64,000 nucleotides of DNA from Burkholderia ubonensis subsp. mesacidophila. GTDB taxonomy: Bacteria > Pseudomonadota > Gammaproteobacteria > Burkholderiales > Burkholderiaceae. Position 1 is the stretch's first letter. The number at the start of each line of letters is the position of its first letter. The stretch spans positions 1,550,001 through 1,614,000 of the forward strand of contig NZ_CP020737.1 of NCBI RefSeq assembly GCF_002097715.1, given 5' to 3'. The notes under the pieces were generated by a model that saw only the letters and a list, made by a program, of their open reading frames with translations, did no database searches and was not told the origin of the DNA. Below, in pieces: positions 1 through 9,814 of the stretch. Both the position numbers and the translations under genes were made by a program.

Positions 1-1
1 C

Positions 2-1402
2 ATCAAGGATTGCTACACGGTGCTCGGCATCGTGCATCACCTGTGGCAGCCGGTGCCGAAGGAGTTCGACGACTACATCTCGCGTCCGAAGCCGAACGGC
101 TACAAGTCGCTGCACACGGTCGTGATCGGCGATGACGGACGCGCGTTCGAAGTGCAGATCCGCACGCACGAGATGCACAACTTCGCGGAATACGGCGTCG
201 CCGCGCACTGGCGCTACAAGGAGGCCGGCGCGCGCGGCTATGGCGGCCAGTTCTCCGCGAGCGACAAATACGACGAGAAGATCGCCTGGCTGCGCCAACT
301 GCTCGCGTGGAAGGACGACGTCGAGGACGGCGGGGGCGCGGCCGGCGGCAAGGCATGGGCGCAGCTGCGCGAGACGACGCTCGACGACGACCACATCTAC
401 GTGCTGACGCCTCAGGCGCGCGTGATCGCGCTGCCGCAGGGCGCGACGCCGGTGGATTTCGCGTATCACCTGCACAGCGAACTGGGCCACCGCTGCCGCG
501 GCGCGCGCGTCGACGGCGCGATGGTGCCGCTCAACACGCCGCTCGCGAACGGCCAGACGGTCGAGATCGTCGCGGTGAAGGAGGGCGGGCCGTCGCGCGA
601 CTGGCTGAATTCGCAGCTCGGCTACATGAAGAGCCCGCGCGCGCGGCAGAAGGTGCGCGCGTGGTTCAACGCGATCGAGCACGAAGAGAACATCGCGCAC
701 GGCCGCGCGCTCGTCGAAAAGACGCTGCAGCGCGAAGGCAGGACGTCGGTCAATCTCGACAACCTGGCGGCGAAGCTCGGCTTCAAGACGCCCGAAGAGC
801 TGTTCTCGGTGGTCGGCAAGGAAGAGTTCAGCCTGCGCAACGTCGAGCACGCGCTGTCCGATGCGCCGCCGCCCGAACCCGCGCCCGAGGCGCCCGCCGA
901 TTTCGAGAAGCGCAGCAGCGGCGCGAGCGTCGCGCACGGCGCGTCGACCGGCGTGCTGGTGGTCGGCGTCGATGCGCTGCTGACGCAGCTCGCACGCTGC
1001 TGCCGGCCCGCGCCGCCCGATCCGATCAGCGGCTTCGTCACGCGCGGCAAGGGGATGTCGATCCATCGCAGCGATTGCGCGACGTTCCGCCGGATGGCGG
1101 AGCGCGCGCCCGAGCGCGTGCTGCAGACCACCTGGTCCGCCGATGTGCTGGGCGGCCGCGGCGCGTCGGTCTATCCGGTCGACCTGATGATCGAGGCGAC
1201 CGACCGGCAGGGGCTGCTGCGCGATATTTCGGAAGTCTTCGCGCGCGAGAAGCTCAACGTCGTCGGCGTGAAGACGCAGAGCCGCCGCAATGCGGCATTC
1301 ATGCAGTTCACGGTGGAGATCTCGAATTCGGCGCAGGTGCAGCGCGCCTGCACGCTGCTCGGCGAGGTGCAGGGCGTCGTCCGGGCCGGCCGGAAGGCGT
1401 GA
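2..1402 (+). CDS. relA: (p)ppGpp synthetase RelA, C-terminal part (5' truncated by window edge)
   Basis: Long RelA/SpoT-family protein whose start lies outside the window; the frame is open from base 2 and ends at TGA 1400-1402. The visible part begins inside the synthetase domain (NGYKSLHT and the EVQIRT strand are recognisable). It continues through a TGS domain starting near YVLTPQARVIALPQG, a Cys-containing zinc-finger segment (LARCCRP) and a C-terminal ACT domain (VDLMIEATDRQGLLRDISEV). RelA makes the stringent alarmone from GTP/GDP and ATP on stalled ribosomes. I call relA rather than spoT because Burkholderia spoT normally sits by rpoZ; the RelA-diagnostic N-terminal residues are not visible. 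It is followed by tRNA-Val. Confidence 0.9.
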   Translation: MKDCYTVLGIVHHLWQPVPKEFDDYISRPKPNGYKSLHTVVIGDDGRAFEVQIRTHEMHNFAEYGVAAHWRYKEAGARGYGGQFSASDKYDEKIAWLRQLLAWKDDVEDGGGAAGGKAWAQLRETTLDDDHIYVLTPQARVIALPQGATPVDFAYHLHSELGHRCRGARVDGAMVPLNTPLANGQTVEIVAVKEGGPSRDWLNSQLGYMKSPRARQKVRAWFNAIEHEENIAHGRALVEKTLQREGRTSVNLDNLAAKLGFKTPEELFSVVGKEEFSLRNVEHALSDAPPPEPAPEAPADFEKRSSGASVAHGASTGVLVVGVDALLTQLARCCRPAPPDPISGFVTRGKGMSIHRSDCATFRRMAERAPERVLQTTWSADVLGGRGASVYPVDLMIEATDRQGLLRDISEVFAREKLNVVGVKTQSRRNAAFMQFTVEISNSAQVQRACTLLGEVQGVVRAGRKA

Positions 1403-1449
1403 CGCCAGGGGCCGGATCGACATTATTTTGCTGCGACTGCATAAAACAC

Positions 1450-1478
1450 TTGCCAAGTGAATTACAGCTCCATATAAT
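1450..1478 (+). promoter_or_regulatory. sigma-70 promoter of tRNA-Val
   Basis: TTGCCA at 1450-1455, a 17-bp spacer and a perfect TATAAT at 1473-1478. The predicted start is a few bases before the tRNA at 1491. It is one of the clearest sigma-70 promoters in the window. Confidence 0.75.
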
Positions 1479-1490
1479 TTCAGCTTCTTC

Positions 1491-1567
1491 AGGCTCGTAG
1501 CTCAGCTGGTTAGAGCACCACCTTGACATGGTGGGGGTCGTTGGTTCGAGTCCAATCGAGCCTACCA
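1491..1567 (+). tRNA. tRNA-Val (anticodon GAC)
   Basis: 77-nt cloverleaf with encoded CCA. The acceptor stem AGGCTCG pairs with CGAGCCT, the anticodon stem CCACC/GGTGG encloses TTGACAT (anticodon GAC), and the T-loop is TTCGAGT. The body closely matches enterobacterial valV/valW tRNAs. No integrase or att-like duplication is seen at its 3' end. Confidence 0.97.
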
Positions 1568-1724
1568 ACGAACAGGAGCATCCGGTTTCCGGGTGTTCGA
1601 AGCAGTAAAAACTCAACGCGTATAAGGCGAATACGGTTATGGCACCGCGAACGTTGACCGAAACCACTTCGGAGCGACGCTAGTCGAGGAACGTTTTCGC
1701 CCTTGCGGTTTGAGTGAAGTATCG

Positions 1725-1761
1725 AATGCGGCCCCTCGAAAGCGGGGCCGCATTTTTTTTG
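1725..1761 (+). terminator. intrinsic terminator upstream of thrS
   Basis: Stem AATGCGGCCCC/GGGGCCGCATT around 1726-1754 with a short loop, followed by eight T. It can end the tRNA-Val transcript or act as an attenuator, since it lies only about 75 bp before the thrS start codon. The 1568-1724 stretch before it holds no gene I can support. Confidence 0.8.
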
Positions 1762-1834
1762 TCGCGAATATTTCGCGCGTGACTTTCATCGCGTGCTTGG
1801 TCTGCCGCCCACTGGCGGCATCACGGAGATTGCT

Positions 1835-3742
1835 ATGGTTTCGATACGCTTGCCTGACGGCTCAGTTCGACAATACGAGCATCCGGTGACGGTCGCCGAA
1901 GTGGCGGCCTCGATTGGTCCCGGTCTCGCAAAGGCTGCGCTCGGCGGCAAGCTCGACGGCGAACTCGTGGATACGTCCGCGGTGATCGACCGCGACGCGT
2001 CGCTCGCGATCGTCACGGACAAGGACGCCGACGGTCTCGACATCATCCGCCACTCGACGGCGCACTTGCTCGCGTACGCGGTCAAGGAACTGTATCCGGA
2101 CGCGCAGGTGACGATCGGGCCGGTGATCGACAACGGCTTCTACTACGACTTCTCGTACCACCGTCCGTTTACGCCGGAAGATCTGGAAAAGATCGAAAGG
2201 CGCATGCAGGAGATCGCGAAGAAGGATGAGCCCGTGACGCGCCGCGTCGTGTCGCGCGACGAGGCGGCCTTGTACTTCCGCAGCATCGGCGAGAAGTACA
2301 AGGCCGAGATCATCGAGTCGATTCCGCAAAGCGACGAGATCAAGCTGTACTCGCACGGCGGCTTCACGGACCTGTGTCGCGGCCCGCACGTGCCGTCGAC
2401 GGGCAAGTTGAAGGTCTTCAAGCTGATGAAGGTCGCGGGCGCGTACTGGCGCGGCGACTCGAAGAACGAGCAGCTGCAGCGCATCTACGGCACGGCCTGG
2501 ACGAAGAAGGAAGACCAGGACCAGTACCTGCACATGCTCGAGGAAGCGGAAAAGCGCGACCACCGCAAGCTTGGCAAGCAGCTCGACCTGTTCCACATGC
2601 AGGAAGAGTCGCCGGGCATGGTGTTCTGGCACCCGAAGGGCTGGGCGCTGTGGCAGCAGGTCGAGCAGTACATGCGCCGCCGCGTGAACGACGCCGGCTA
2701 CCTCGAGATCAAGACGCCGATGATCATGGACCGCTCGCTGTGGGAGGCGTCCGGCCACTGGCAGAACTATCGCGAGAACATGTTCACGACGGAGTCGGAG
2801 AAGCGCGATTACGCGATCAAGCCGATGAACTGTCCGGGGCACGTCCAGGTGTTCAAGCACGGCCTGCGCTCGTACCGCGACCTGCCGCTGCGCTACGCCG
2901 AATTCGGCTCGTGCCACCGCAACGAGGCGTCGGGCGCGCTGCACGGCCTGATGCGCGTGCGCGGCTTCGTGCAGGACGATGCGCACATCTTCTGCACGGA
3001 AGATCAGTTCATCTCGGAATCGATCGCGTTCAACACGCTCGCGATGAGCGTGTACAAGGATTTCGGCTTCGATCACATCGACATCAAGCTGTCGCTGCGC
3101 CCCGACCAGCGGGCGGGCACGGACGAGACGTGGGATCGCGCCGAGCAGGGCCTGCGCGACGCGCTGACGGCCTGCGGACTCACGTGGGAAGAACTGCCGG
3201 GCGAAGGTGCGTTCTACGGTCCGAAGATCGAGTACCACATCAAGGATGCGCTCGGCCGTTCGTGGCAGTGCGGCACGCTGCAGCTCGACATGGTGCTGCC
3301 GGAGCGCCTCGGCGCCGAGTACGTCGCGGAAGACAACAGCCGCCGCCGGCCGGTGATGCTGCACCGGGCAATCGTCGGTTCGATGGAGCGTTTCCTCGGC
3401 ATTTTGATCGAGCACCACGCTGGTGCAATGCCGGTCTGGCTCGCGCCGTTCCAGGCAGTTGTGCTCAATATCGCCGAAAGTCAGGCCGAATATGCGCAAT
3501 CTCTGGCCCAAACGTTGCAAAAACAAGGGGTTAGAGTGACGGCGGATTTGCGCAACGAGAAGATTAGCTATAAAATACGCGAGCACACGCTGGAAAAGGT
3601 GCCTTATCTGCTCGTCGTGGGCGACAAGGAGCGTGATGCACAAACGGTAGCCGTGCGTGCCCGTGGCGGCGTCGATCTTGGCGTGATGCCGGTCGAAGCC
3701 TTCGTTGAGCGTCTGCAGGAAGACCTGCGTTCGTTCAAGTAA
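1835..3742 (+). CDS. thrS: threonyl-tRNA synthetase
   Basis: Class II synthetase that charges tRNA-Thr in the cytoplasm. It is 635 residues from ATG 1835, which is preceded by a GGAG ribosome site at 1825; an in-frame ATG at 1793 lacks such a site and would add 14 unusual residues. The order is an N-terminal TGS domain (about 1-62), an editing domain with the HSTAH zinc/editing motif (H73, H77), a catalytic core with MNCPGH, and a C-terminal anticodon-binding domain from about 535. Length is normal for the family. It heads the thrS-infC-rpmI-rplT-pheST-ihfA translation cluster. Confidence 0.97.
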   Translation: MVSIRLPDGSVRQYEHPVTVAEVAASIGPGLAKAALGGKLDGELVDTSAVIDRDASLAIVTDKDADGLDIIRHSTAHLLAYAVKELYPDAQVTIGPVIDNGFYYDFSYHRPFTPEDLEKIERRMQEIAKKDEPVTRRVVSRDEAALYFRSIGEKYKAEIIESIPQSDEIKLYSHGGFTDLCRGPHVPSTGKLKVFKLMKVAGAYWRGDSKNEQLQRIYGTAWTKKEDQDQYLHMLEEAEKRDHRKLGKQLDLFHMQEESPGMVFWHPKGWALWQQVEQYMRRRVNDAGYLEIKTPMIMDRSLWEASGHWQNYRENMFTTESEKRDYAIKPMNCPGHVQVFKHGLRSYRDLPLRYAEFGSCHRNEASGALHGLMRVRGFVQDDAHIFCTEDQFISESIAFNTLAMSVYKDFGFDHIDIKLSLRPDQRAGTDETWDRAEQGLRDALTACGLTWEELPGEGAFYGPKIEYHIKDALGRSWQCGTLQLDMVLPERLGAEYVAEDNSRRRPVMLHRAIVGSMERFLGILIEHHAGAMPVWLAPFQAVVLNIAESQAEYAQSLAQTLQKQGVRVTADLRNEKISYKIREHTLEKVPYLLVVGDKERDAQTVAVRARGGVDLGVMPVEAFVERLQEDLRSFK

Positions 3743-3791
3743 CCGCCCTGGCAGCGCGGCTCGTTTTTTTAATTTTTAGAGGAAACGTAAC

Positions 3792-4316
3792 ATCGCTACT
3801 GATAAGTCGTCGCATCGCATCAACGGTGAAATCACTGCGCCGGAAGTGCGTCTGGTCGGGATCGAGAACGAACCGCTCGGTATCGTAAAACTCGCTGATG
3901 CTTTCCGTAAATCGGAAGAACTGGATGTTGACCTGGTGGAAATCGCGCCGCAAGCGGTTCCCCCGGTTTGCCGTCTGATGGATTACGGCAAGTTCAAGTA
4001 CCAGGAATCGAAGAAGCAGCACGAAGCGAAGCTGAAGCAGAAGGTCATCCAGGTCAAGGAAGTCAAGTTCCGCCCGGGTACCGATGACGGGGATTACAAC
4101 GTCAAGCTCCGCAATCTCGTGCGCTTCCTCGAAGAGGGCGACAAGACGAAGATCACGTTGCGTTTCCGCGGCCGCGAAATGGCTCACCAGGAGATCGGCA
4201 TGCGGATGCTCGAGCGTCTGCGCACGGATCTCGAGGAAGTCGGCCAGGTCGAGCAGATGCCGAAGATGGAAGGGCGCCAGATGATCATGGTGCTCTCGCC
4301 GAAGAAAAAGAAGTAA
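3792..4316 (+). CDS. infC: translation initiation factor IF-3 (AUC start)
   Basis: IF-3 binds the 30S subunit and proofreads initiator tRNA/start-codon pairing. The reading frame begins at ATC 3792, eight bases after AGAGGAAA (3777-3784), giving 174 residues beginning (M)[13 protein letters not shown], the expected IF-3 N-terminus. No ATG or GTG is available at this position and the first usable GTG is 54 bp downstream, inside the conserved domain. The rare start codon is the classical autoregulatory feature of infC, because IF-3 discriminates against non-canonical starts. The N-domain, linker and C-domain are all present, and the protein ends in the basic tail PKKKK. Confidence 0.96.
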   Translation: MATDKSSHRINGEITAPEVRLVGIENEPLGIVKLADAFRKSEELDVDLVEIAPQAVPPVCRLMDYGKFKYQESKKQHEAKLKQKVIQVKEVKFRPGTDDGDYNVKLRNLVRFLEEGDKTKITLRFRGREMAHQEIGMRMLERLRTDLEEVGQVEQMPKMEGRQMIMVLSPKKKK

Positions 4317-4506
4317 CGGGCCCGCGCGCGTCTCGCGCAGGTTCGAAAGTGGTTCGGCGCGTTGCCCGGTCAGGGCGGCGCGCCAACAATGACGGCGGCT
4401 GCGCAAGCGGTTCGCCGTACACAAGTGGACTGGGTTTCGAAGGGCGGGTCAAGGGCGCAAGCCAACCGCACACCCATCGCCATCTAATAAACTGGAGTTG
4501 TTCGTC
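4317..4506 (+). other. infC-rpmI spacer, possible L20 translational operator
   Basis: 190-bp non-coding spacer inside the operon. In E. coli, L20 represses rpmI-rplT translation by binding the mRNA ahead of rpmI; a spacer of this size is compatible with that, but I could not derive the specific fold by eye. A GGAG ribosome site lies just before rpmI. Confidence 0.3.
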
Positions 4507-4704
4507 ATGCCTAAGATGAAGACCAAGAAGAGCGCTGCAAAGCGCTTCGTGGTGCGTCCGGGCGGTACCGTCAAGCGCGGTCAAGCCTTCAAGCGCCACA
4601 TCCTGACCAAGAAAACCACGAAGAACAAGCGTCACCTGCGCGGCGCAACGGCAGTTCATGATTCCGATCTGAACTCCGTCCGCGCGATGCTGCCGTTCGC
4701 GTAA
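4507..4704 (+). CDS. rpmI: 50S ribosomal protein L35
   Basis: 65-residue basic protein beginning [14 protein letters not shown], the standard L35 N-terminus. The ATG at 4507 is preferred over the in-frame upstream ATG because TGGAGTT sits at the right distance and the start matches the family. It is a structural component of the large subunit and is translated just ahead of rplT, 30 bp downstream. Confidence 0.97.
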
Positions 4705-4734
4705 CCCCTCAATCGATACTCAAAGGAGAGAAAC

Positions 4735-5094
4735 ATGCCTCGAGTCAAACGTGGGGTAACCGCACGGGCCCGTCACAAGAAGATCATCAACCTGGCCAAG
4801 GGTTATCGCGGTCGCCGCAATAACGTCTATCGCATCGCCAAGCAGGCGGTGATGCGCGCTGGTCAGTACGCGTACCGCGATCGCCGCAACAAGAAGCGTG
4901 TGTTCCGCGCACTGTGGATCACGCGTATCAACGCGGCAGTCCGCCAGCACGACATGACCTACAGCGTGTTCATCAACGGCCTGAAGAAGGCGTCGATCGA
5001 ACTCGACCGTAAGGTGCTGGCCGACATGGCGGTGTTCGACAAGGCTGCTTTTGCTGCGATCGTCAAGCAGGTGAAAGCCGCCGTTGCAGCCTAA
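4735..5094 (+). CDS. rplT: 50S ribosomal protein L20
   Basis: 119-residue L20, beginning [16 protein letters not shown], with the family's usual length and a strong AAAGGAGAG ribosome site. It binds 23S rRNA early in large-subunit assembly and, in studied bacteria, feeds back on rpmI-rplT translation. It is followed by an intrinsic terminator before pheS. Confidence 0.98.
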
Positions 5095-5161
5095 TTGCGA
5101 AATTAGCACTGCGTGGTTAGTTGCAGCGATGTTCCGGTAGTTTCGGCCGCTGCAGCGAAAA

Positions 5162-5187
5162 CGGGGCTCTTCCGAGCCCCTTTTTTG
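5162..5187 (+). terminator. intrinsic terminator between rplT and pheS
   Basis: GGGGCT/AGCCCC stem (5163-5168 and 5175-5180) with loop CTTCCG and a T6 run. It lies 57 bp before the pheS start, so it either ends the ribosomal-protein transcript or attenuates read-through into pheST. No convincing Phe-rich leader peptide was found: the only short ORF is MFR. Confidence 0.8.
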
Positions 5188-5243
5188 TTTGGCCGGGCGA
5201 TTTCGCTCGCCAAGACCGAATGACGTTGGAAATGATGGGATCT

Positions 5244-6257
5244 ATGGATCTGGACCAGATTGTCGCCGACGCGCAGCAGTCCTTCGAACAGGCTGCCGAC
5301 ATCACCACGCTCGAAAACGAGAAAGCCCGCTTCCTCGGCAAGTCGGGTGCGCTGACCGAGTTGCTGAAGGGCCTCGGCAAGCTCGATCCCGAAGCACGCA
5401 AGACCGAAGGCGCACGCATCAACGTCGCGAAGCAGCAGGTCGAAGCCGCGCTGACCGCGCGCCGCCAGGCACTGGCCGACGCGCTGCTGAACCAGCGCCT
5501 CGCCGCCGAGGCGATCGACGTCACGCTGCCGGGCCGCGGCGCCGGTGCAGGCAGCCTGCACCCCGTGATGCGCACGTGGGAGCGTGTCGAACAGATTTTC
5601 CGCACGATCGGCTTCGACGTGGCCGACGGTCCCGAAATCGAGACCGACTGGTTCAACTTCACGTCGCTGAACAGCCCGGAGAACCATCCGGCGCGTTCGA
5701 TGCAGGACACCTTCTACGTCGACGGCAAGGATGCCGACGGCCGTCCGCTGCTGCTGCGCACGCACACGAGCCCGATGCAGGTGCGTTACGCACGCATGAA
5801 CCGCCCGCCGATCAAGGTGATCGCACCGGGCCGCACGTATCGCGTCGACAGCGATGCGACCCACTCGCCGATGTTCAATCAGGTCGAGGGGCTCTGGATC
5901 GACGAAAACATCAGCTTCGCCGACCTCAAGGGCGTCTATACCGATTTCCTGAAGAAATTCTTCGAGCGCGACGACATCCTCGTGCGCTTCCGTCCGTCGT
6001 ACTTCCCGTTCACGGAACCGTCGGCCGAGATCGACATGATGTTCGAGCACGGCAAGAACGCCGGCAAGTGGCTCGAGATCTCCGGCTCGGGGCAGGTGCA
6101 TCCGACCGTGATCCGCAACATGGGCCTCGATCCCGAGCGCTACATCGGCTTCGCATTCGGCAGCGGCCTCGAGCGCCTGACGATGCTGCGCTACGGCGTG
6201 CAGGACCTGCGTCTGTTCTTCGAGAACGACCTGCGTTTCCTGCGCCAGTTCGCGTAA
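5244..6257 (+). CDS. pheS: phenylalanyl-tRNA synthetase alpha subunit
   Basis: 337 residues from ATG 5244 ([16 protein letters not shown]). The frame is open much further upstream but runs through the terminator, so the upstream starts are rejected; ATG 5232 or 5235 would add only a few residues. It has the N-terminal coiled coil typical of PheS, then the class II catalytic core with motif 2 ([16 protein letters not shown]) and motif 3 ([14 protein letters not shown]). It forms the alpha2-beta2 enzyme with pheT, 84 bp downstream, and carries the active site for phenylalanine activation. Confidence 0.97.
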   Translation: MDLDQIVADAQQSFEQAADITTLENEKARFLGKSGALTELLKGLGKLDPEARKTEGARINVAKQQVEAALTARRQALADALLNQRLAAEAIDVTLPGRGAGAGSLHPVMRTWERVEQIFRTIGFDVADGPEIETDWFNFTSLNSPENHPARSMQDTFYVDGKDADGRPLLLRTHTSPMQVRYARMNRPPIKVIAPGRTYRVDSDATHSPMFNQVEGLWIDENISFADLKGVYTDFLKKFFERDDILVRFRPSYFPFTEPSAEIDMMFEHGKNAGKWLEISGSGQVHPTVIRNMGLDPERYIGFAFGSGLERLTMLRYGVQDLRLFFENDLRFLRQFA

Positions 6258-6341
6258 CGCGAGCCGCAGCGCCGACTTGTGCCCGTGCGCGCTTCGCAGC
6301 GAGCCGGGCGTCGATCCAACCCGTTTCGAACGTAGACACCC

Positions 6342-8771
6342 ATGCAATTCCCTGAATCCTGGTTGAGAACCTTTGTCGATCCGCAGCTGACGACCGACGA
6401 GCTGTCGCACGCATTGACGATGGCGGGGCTCGAAGTCGAGTCGCTGAGCAAGGCCGCGCCGCCGACGTCGAAGATCGTCGTCGGGCGGGTGCTCGAAGTC
6501 GCCAAGCATCCGGATGCGGACAAGCTCAATGTCTGCCAGGTCGACGCCGGCACGGGCGCGACGCTGAACATCGTCTGCGGCGCACCGAACGTGGCGCCGG
6601 GCATCAAGGTGCCGGTCGCGCTGGTCGGCGCGGAGCTGCCGCCCGCCGAGGAAGGCGGCAAGCCGTTCGCGATCAAGCTGTCGAAGCTGCGCGGCGTCGA
6701 GAGCCAGGGGATGCTGTGTTCGGCGCGCGAGCTGAAGCTGTCCGAGGACCACAGCGGCCTCCTGATCCTGCCGGAAGACACGCCGGTCGGGCAGGACATC
6801 CGAGACACGCTGAACCTCGACGATACGATCTTCGAAATCAAGCTGACGCCGAACAAGGCCGACTGCCTGTCGGTGTTCGGCATCGCGCGCGAGACGGCCG
6901 CGATTACCGGCGCGCCGCTCACGCCGGTCGACATCCGCCCGGTGCACGTCGAACTCGACGAGACGCTGCCCGTCCGGATCGCCGCGCCGGACCTGTGCGG
7001 CCGCTTCTCGGGCCGCGTGATCCGTGGCGTGAACGCACGTGCGAAGACGCCGCAATGGATGGTCGAGCGCCTCGAGCGCGCCGGCCAGCGCAGCGTGTCG
7101 GCGCTCGTCGACATCTCGAACTACGTGATGTTCGAGCTTGGCCGCCCGTCGCACGTGTTCGACCTGGACAAGATCCACGGCGGCATCGAGGTGCGCTGGG
7201 GCAAGCGCGGCGAGTCGCTGAAGCTCCTGAACGGAAATACGGTCGAGCTCGACGAGACGGTCGGCGTGATCGCCGACGACGCCCAGGTCGAGAGCCTCGC
7301 GGGCATCATGGGCGGCGACAGCACGGCCGTCACGCTCGACACGACCAACATCTATCTCGAAGCGGCGTTCTGGTGGCCGGACAGCATTCGCGGCCGTGCG
7401 CGCAAGTACAACTTCTCGACCGATGCGGCGCATCGCTTCGAGCGCGGCGTCGACTACGCGACGACGGTCGAGCACGTCGAGCGCATCACGCAGCTGATTC
7501 TCGAGATCTGCGGCGGCAAGGCCGGCCCGGTCGACGACCAGGCCGTCAACCTGCCGCAGCGCGCGCGGGTGTTGATGCGCGTGTCGCGCGCGAACCGCAT
7601 CATCGGCGTGAAGATCGACGCCGACGAGATCGCGAGCATCTTCACGCGACTCGGCCTGCCGTTCGAGCGCGATGAAGACGTGTTCTCGGTCGCGCCGCCT
7701 TCGCACCGCTTTGACATCGAGATCGAGGAAGACCTGATCGAGGAAGTGGCGCGCATCTACGGTTTCGAGAAGATTCCGGCGCGTCCACCGGTCGCGACGA
7801 GCGAAATGCGCGCGACCAACGAGACGCAGCGCTCGATCCACACGATTCGTCACGCGCTTGCCGCGCGCGACTACGCGGAAACGGTCAACTTCAGCTTCGT
7901 CGACGCGGAGTGGGAGCGCGATTTCGCGGGCAACGACAACCCGATCCGTTTGCTGAATCCGATCGCGAGCCAGCTGTCGGTGATGCGCACGACGTTGTTC
8001 GGCAGCCTGATCGCCGTGCTGCGTCACAACCTGAACCGCCGCGCGGACCGCGTGCGCGTGTTCGAGACGGGCCGCGTGTTCCTGTCCGACTCGTCGGTCA
8101 CGGCGGGCGAACTGGCGGTCGCGGGCTACGCGCAGCCGAAGCGCGTCGGTGCGCTGGCCTACGGCCCGGCGCTCGACGAGCAGTGGGGCGCGGCGACCCG
8201 CGCGGTCGATTTCTTCGACGTGAAGGGCGACCTCGAGGCGCTGCTCGCGCCGGCGTCCGCCCGTTTCGTGAAGGCCGAGCATCCGGCGCTCCATCCGGGC
8301 CGCAGCGCGAGTATCGAAGTCGACGGCCGCGCGGTCGGCTGGATCGGCGAGCTGCACCCGCGCCTGATGCAGAAGTACGAGCTGCCGCACGCACCGGTGC
8401 TGTTCGAGATCGACGCCGACGCGCTGATTGCGCGCGCGCTGCCGGCGCCGACCGACGTGTCGAAATTCCCGCCGGTGCGCCGCGACATCGCGGTCGTGGT
8501 CGATCAGTCGGTCGAAGTCCAGGCACTGTTCGACGAGATGAAGAAGGCGCTGGCCGACGACGCCTGCCGATTCGTTCAGAAGGTTGTACTCTTCGACGAA
8601 TTTCGTGCAAAATCAAATACTTCCGGTGGACTTGCCGCGCACGAGAAGAGCCTTGCCTTCCGCGTGACGCTGCAGGACGCGGCCGGCACGCTACAGGACG
8701 AGGTCGTCGATCAGGCGATCCAGACGCTTGTCGAGCGGATGGCTCGTGTGGGCGCGCGCTTGCGCGGCTAA
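6342..8771 (+). CDS. pheT: phenylalanyl-tRNA synthetase beta subunit
   Basis: 809 residues starting [16 protein letters not shown]. Domains in order are an OB-fold tRNA-binding domain (about 40-150, [19 protein letters not shown]), the B3/B4 editing domain, the B5 DNA-binding-like domain, a catalytic-like module, and the C-terminal ferredoxin-like anticodon-binding domain (last ~95 residues, [15 protein letters not shown]). Length matches bacterial PheT. The ribosome site is weak, in keeping with translation inside an operon after pheS. It is followed closely by ihfA, the arrangement known from many proteobacteria. Confidence 0.97.
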   Translation: MQFPESWLRTFVDPQLTTDELSHALTMAGLEVESLSKAAPPTSKIVVGRVLEVAKHPDADKLNVCQVDAGTGATLNIVCGAPNVAPGIKVPVALVGAELPPAEEGGKPFAIKLSKLRGVESQGMLCSARELKLSEDHSGLLILPEDTPVGQDIRDTLNLDDTIFEIKLTPNKADCLSVFGIARETAAITGAPLTPVDIRPVHVELDETLPVRIAAPDLCGRFSGRVIRGVNARAKTPQWMVERLERAGQRSVSALVDISNYVMFELGRPSHVFDLDKIHGGIEVRWGKRGESLKLLNGNTVELDETVGVIADDAQVESLAGIMGGDSTAVTLDTTNIYLEAAFWWPDSIRGRARKYNFSTDAAHRFERGVDYATTVEHVERITQLILEICGGKAGPVDDQAVNLPQRARVLMRVSRANRIIGVKIDADEIASIFTRLGLPFERDEDVFSVAPPSHRFDIEIEEDLIEEVARIYGFEKIPARPPVATSEMRATNETQRSIHTIRHALAARDYAETVNFSFVDAEWERDFAGNDNPIRLLNPIASQLSVMRTTLFGSLIAVLRHNLNRRADRVRVFETGRVFLSDSSVTAGELAVAGYAQPKRVGALAYGPALDEQWGAATRAVDFFDVKGDLEALLAPASARFVKAEHPALHPGRSASIEVDGRAVGWIGELHPRLMQKYELPHAPVLFEIDADALIARALPAPTDVSKFPPVRRDIAVVVDQSVEVQALFDEMKKALADDACRFVQKVVLFDEFRAKSNTSGGLAAHEKSLAFRVTLQDAAGTLQDEVVDQAIQTLVERMARVGARLRG

Positions 8772-8855
8772 GGAGCCGGTGTTGCCCGGGTGCGATGCCG
8801 CCCGGGCGGCCGGTTCCCCATCGTGAGTTTTGGTTTAACGCGCTGTATGGCAGAT

Positions 8856-9257
8856 ATGAACGACATGACCTCGAGTGAATTCGAAGCCCTCCTGACGGCG
8901 CAACGCAGCGCCATGAACCGCGACGTTTCGGCGCCGGCGTCCACGGAGACGCCGACCCTGACGAAGGCGGAGCTGGCGGAGCTGCTGTTCGACAGCGTCG
9001 GGCTGAACAAGCGTGAAGCGAAGGACATGGTCGAGGCGTTCTTCGAAGTGATCCGCGATGCGCTCGAGAACGGCGAAAGCGTCAAGCTGTCGGGGTTCGG
9101 CAACTTCCAGCTGCGCGACAAGCCGCAGCGTCCCGGCCGCAACCCGAAGACGGGCGAGGCGATTCCGATCGCCGCGCGTCGAGTGGTCACGTTCCACGCG
9201 AGCCAGAAGCTGAAGGCGCTGGTCGAAAACGGCGCGGAGCCAAGCCCCGCGCGCTGA
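8856..9257 (+). CDS. ihfA: integration host factor subunit alpha
   Basis: DNA-bending HU/IHF-family protein, 133 residues from ATG 8856 ([12 protein letters not shown]). An alternative ATG at 8847 would add MAD. The conserved HU fold runs from [11 protein letters not shown] to the end, with the DNA-intercalating arm [10 protein letters not shown]. About 35 residues precede the fold, more than in enteric IhfA. IHF forms a heterodimer with IhfB and bends promoter DNA, which is relevant to the sigma-54 promoters in this window. It is co-transcribed with pheST and the MerR gene downstream. Confidence 0.92.
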   Translation: MNDMTSSEFEALLTAQRSAMNRDVSAPASTETPTLTKAELAELLFDSVGLNKREAKDMVEAFFEVIRDALENGESVKLSGFGNFQLRDKPQRPGRNPKTGEAIPIAARRVVTFHASQKLKALVENGAEPSPAR

Positions 9258-9304
9258 CGTCTCCCGCGCGGCCGCCGCGCACCTTTACCGATGGTTGACT
9301 GACG

Positions 9305-9727
9305 ATGACCACGACGGTTGAGAAAGTCGTCTTGCCTCCGATTCCCGCGAAGCGCTACTTCACGATCGGTGAAGTCAGCGAACTGTGCGGCGTGAAGCCG
9401 CATGTGCTGCGCTACTGGGAACAGGAATTCACGCAGTTGCGGCCGGTGAAGCGGCGCGGCAACCGGCGGTATTACCAGCATCACGAGGTGCTGCTGATCC
9501 GGCGGATCCGCGAATTGCTGTACGAGCAGGGTTTTACGATCAACGGTGCGCGCAACCGGCTCGATTCGCCGGGGGGCGGCGAGCGCGGCCCGGCGCCGGA
9601 GCTCGAGCCCGACGCGCCGGGTGCGGAAGTGCGTACGGCGGCGTCGAGCCGGCCGAGCGCGACGGTCGACGTCGCCGCGCTGCGGCAGGCGCTGCTCGAT
9701 GTCATCGACGGATTGAAGCGCGGCTGA
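9305..9727 (+). CDS. MerR-family transcriptional regulator
   Basis: 140 residues. The N-terminal winged HTH begins KRYFTIGEVSELCGV and continues with HVLRYWEQEF and RRGNRRYYQ, the hallmark MerR DNA-binding region (about 15-85). The rest is a short, Pro/Ala/Gly-rich tail without a recognisable ligand domain or metal-binding cysteines, so the inducer is unknown. The gene follows ihfA by 47 bp and ends at a strong terminator; ihfA-merR pairing is common in beta- and gamma-proteobacteria. Confidence 0.9.
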   Translation: MTTTVEKVVLPPIPAKRYFTIGEVSELCGVKPHVLRYWEQEFTQLRPVKRRGNRRYYQHHEVLLIRRIRELLYEQGFTINGARNRLDSPGGGERGPAPELEPDAPGAEVRTAASSRPSATVDVAALRQALLDVIDGLKRG

Positions 9728-9749
9728 GGGCCGCTTGCGGTTACGACGA

Positions 9750-9784
9750 AGCCCGGAAGGCGTCCAGCCTTCCGGGCTTTTTTA
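9750..9784 (+). terminator. intrinsic terminator after the pheST-ihfA-merR operon
   Basis: An 11-bp perfect stem GCCCGGAAGGC/GCCTTCCGGGC (9751-9761, 9767-9777), loop GTCCA and a T6 tail. Confidence 0.9.
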
Positions 9785-9814
9785 TCGGCGCTTGCCTGGA
9801 CGATTCGGGGCGAT

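Noticed and set aside
5095..5243. pheM-like leader peptide for pheST
   Set aside because: The only ATG-initiated short frame ahead of the terminator encodes MFR with one Phe codon; this is not enough to support ribosome-stalling attenuation.
5103..8390. A 1095-codon open frame on the minus strand across pheS-pheT
   Set aside because: Arg/His/Val-rich shadow of the GC-rich third codon positions of pheST; no start signals, no domain, and real genes lie on the other strand. The same holds for long antisense frames over thrS, nusA-infB, typA, odhA and the tad genes.
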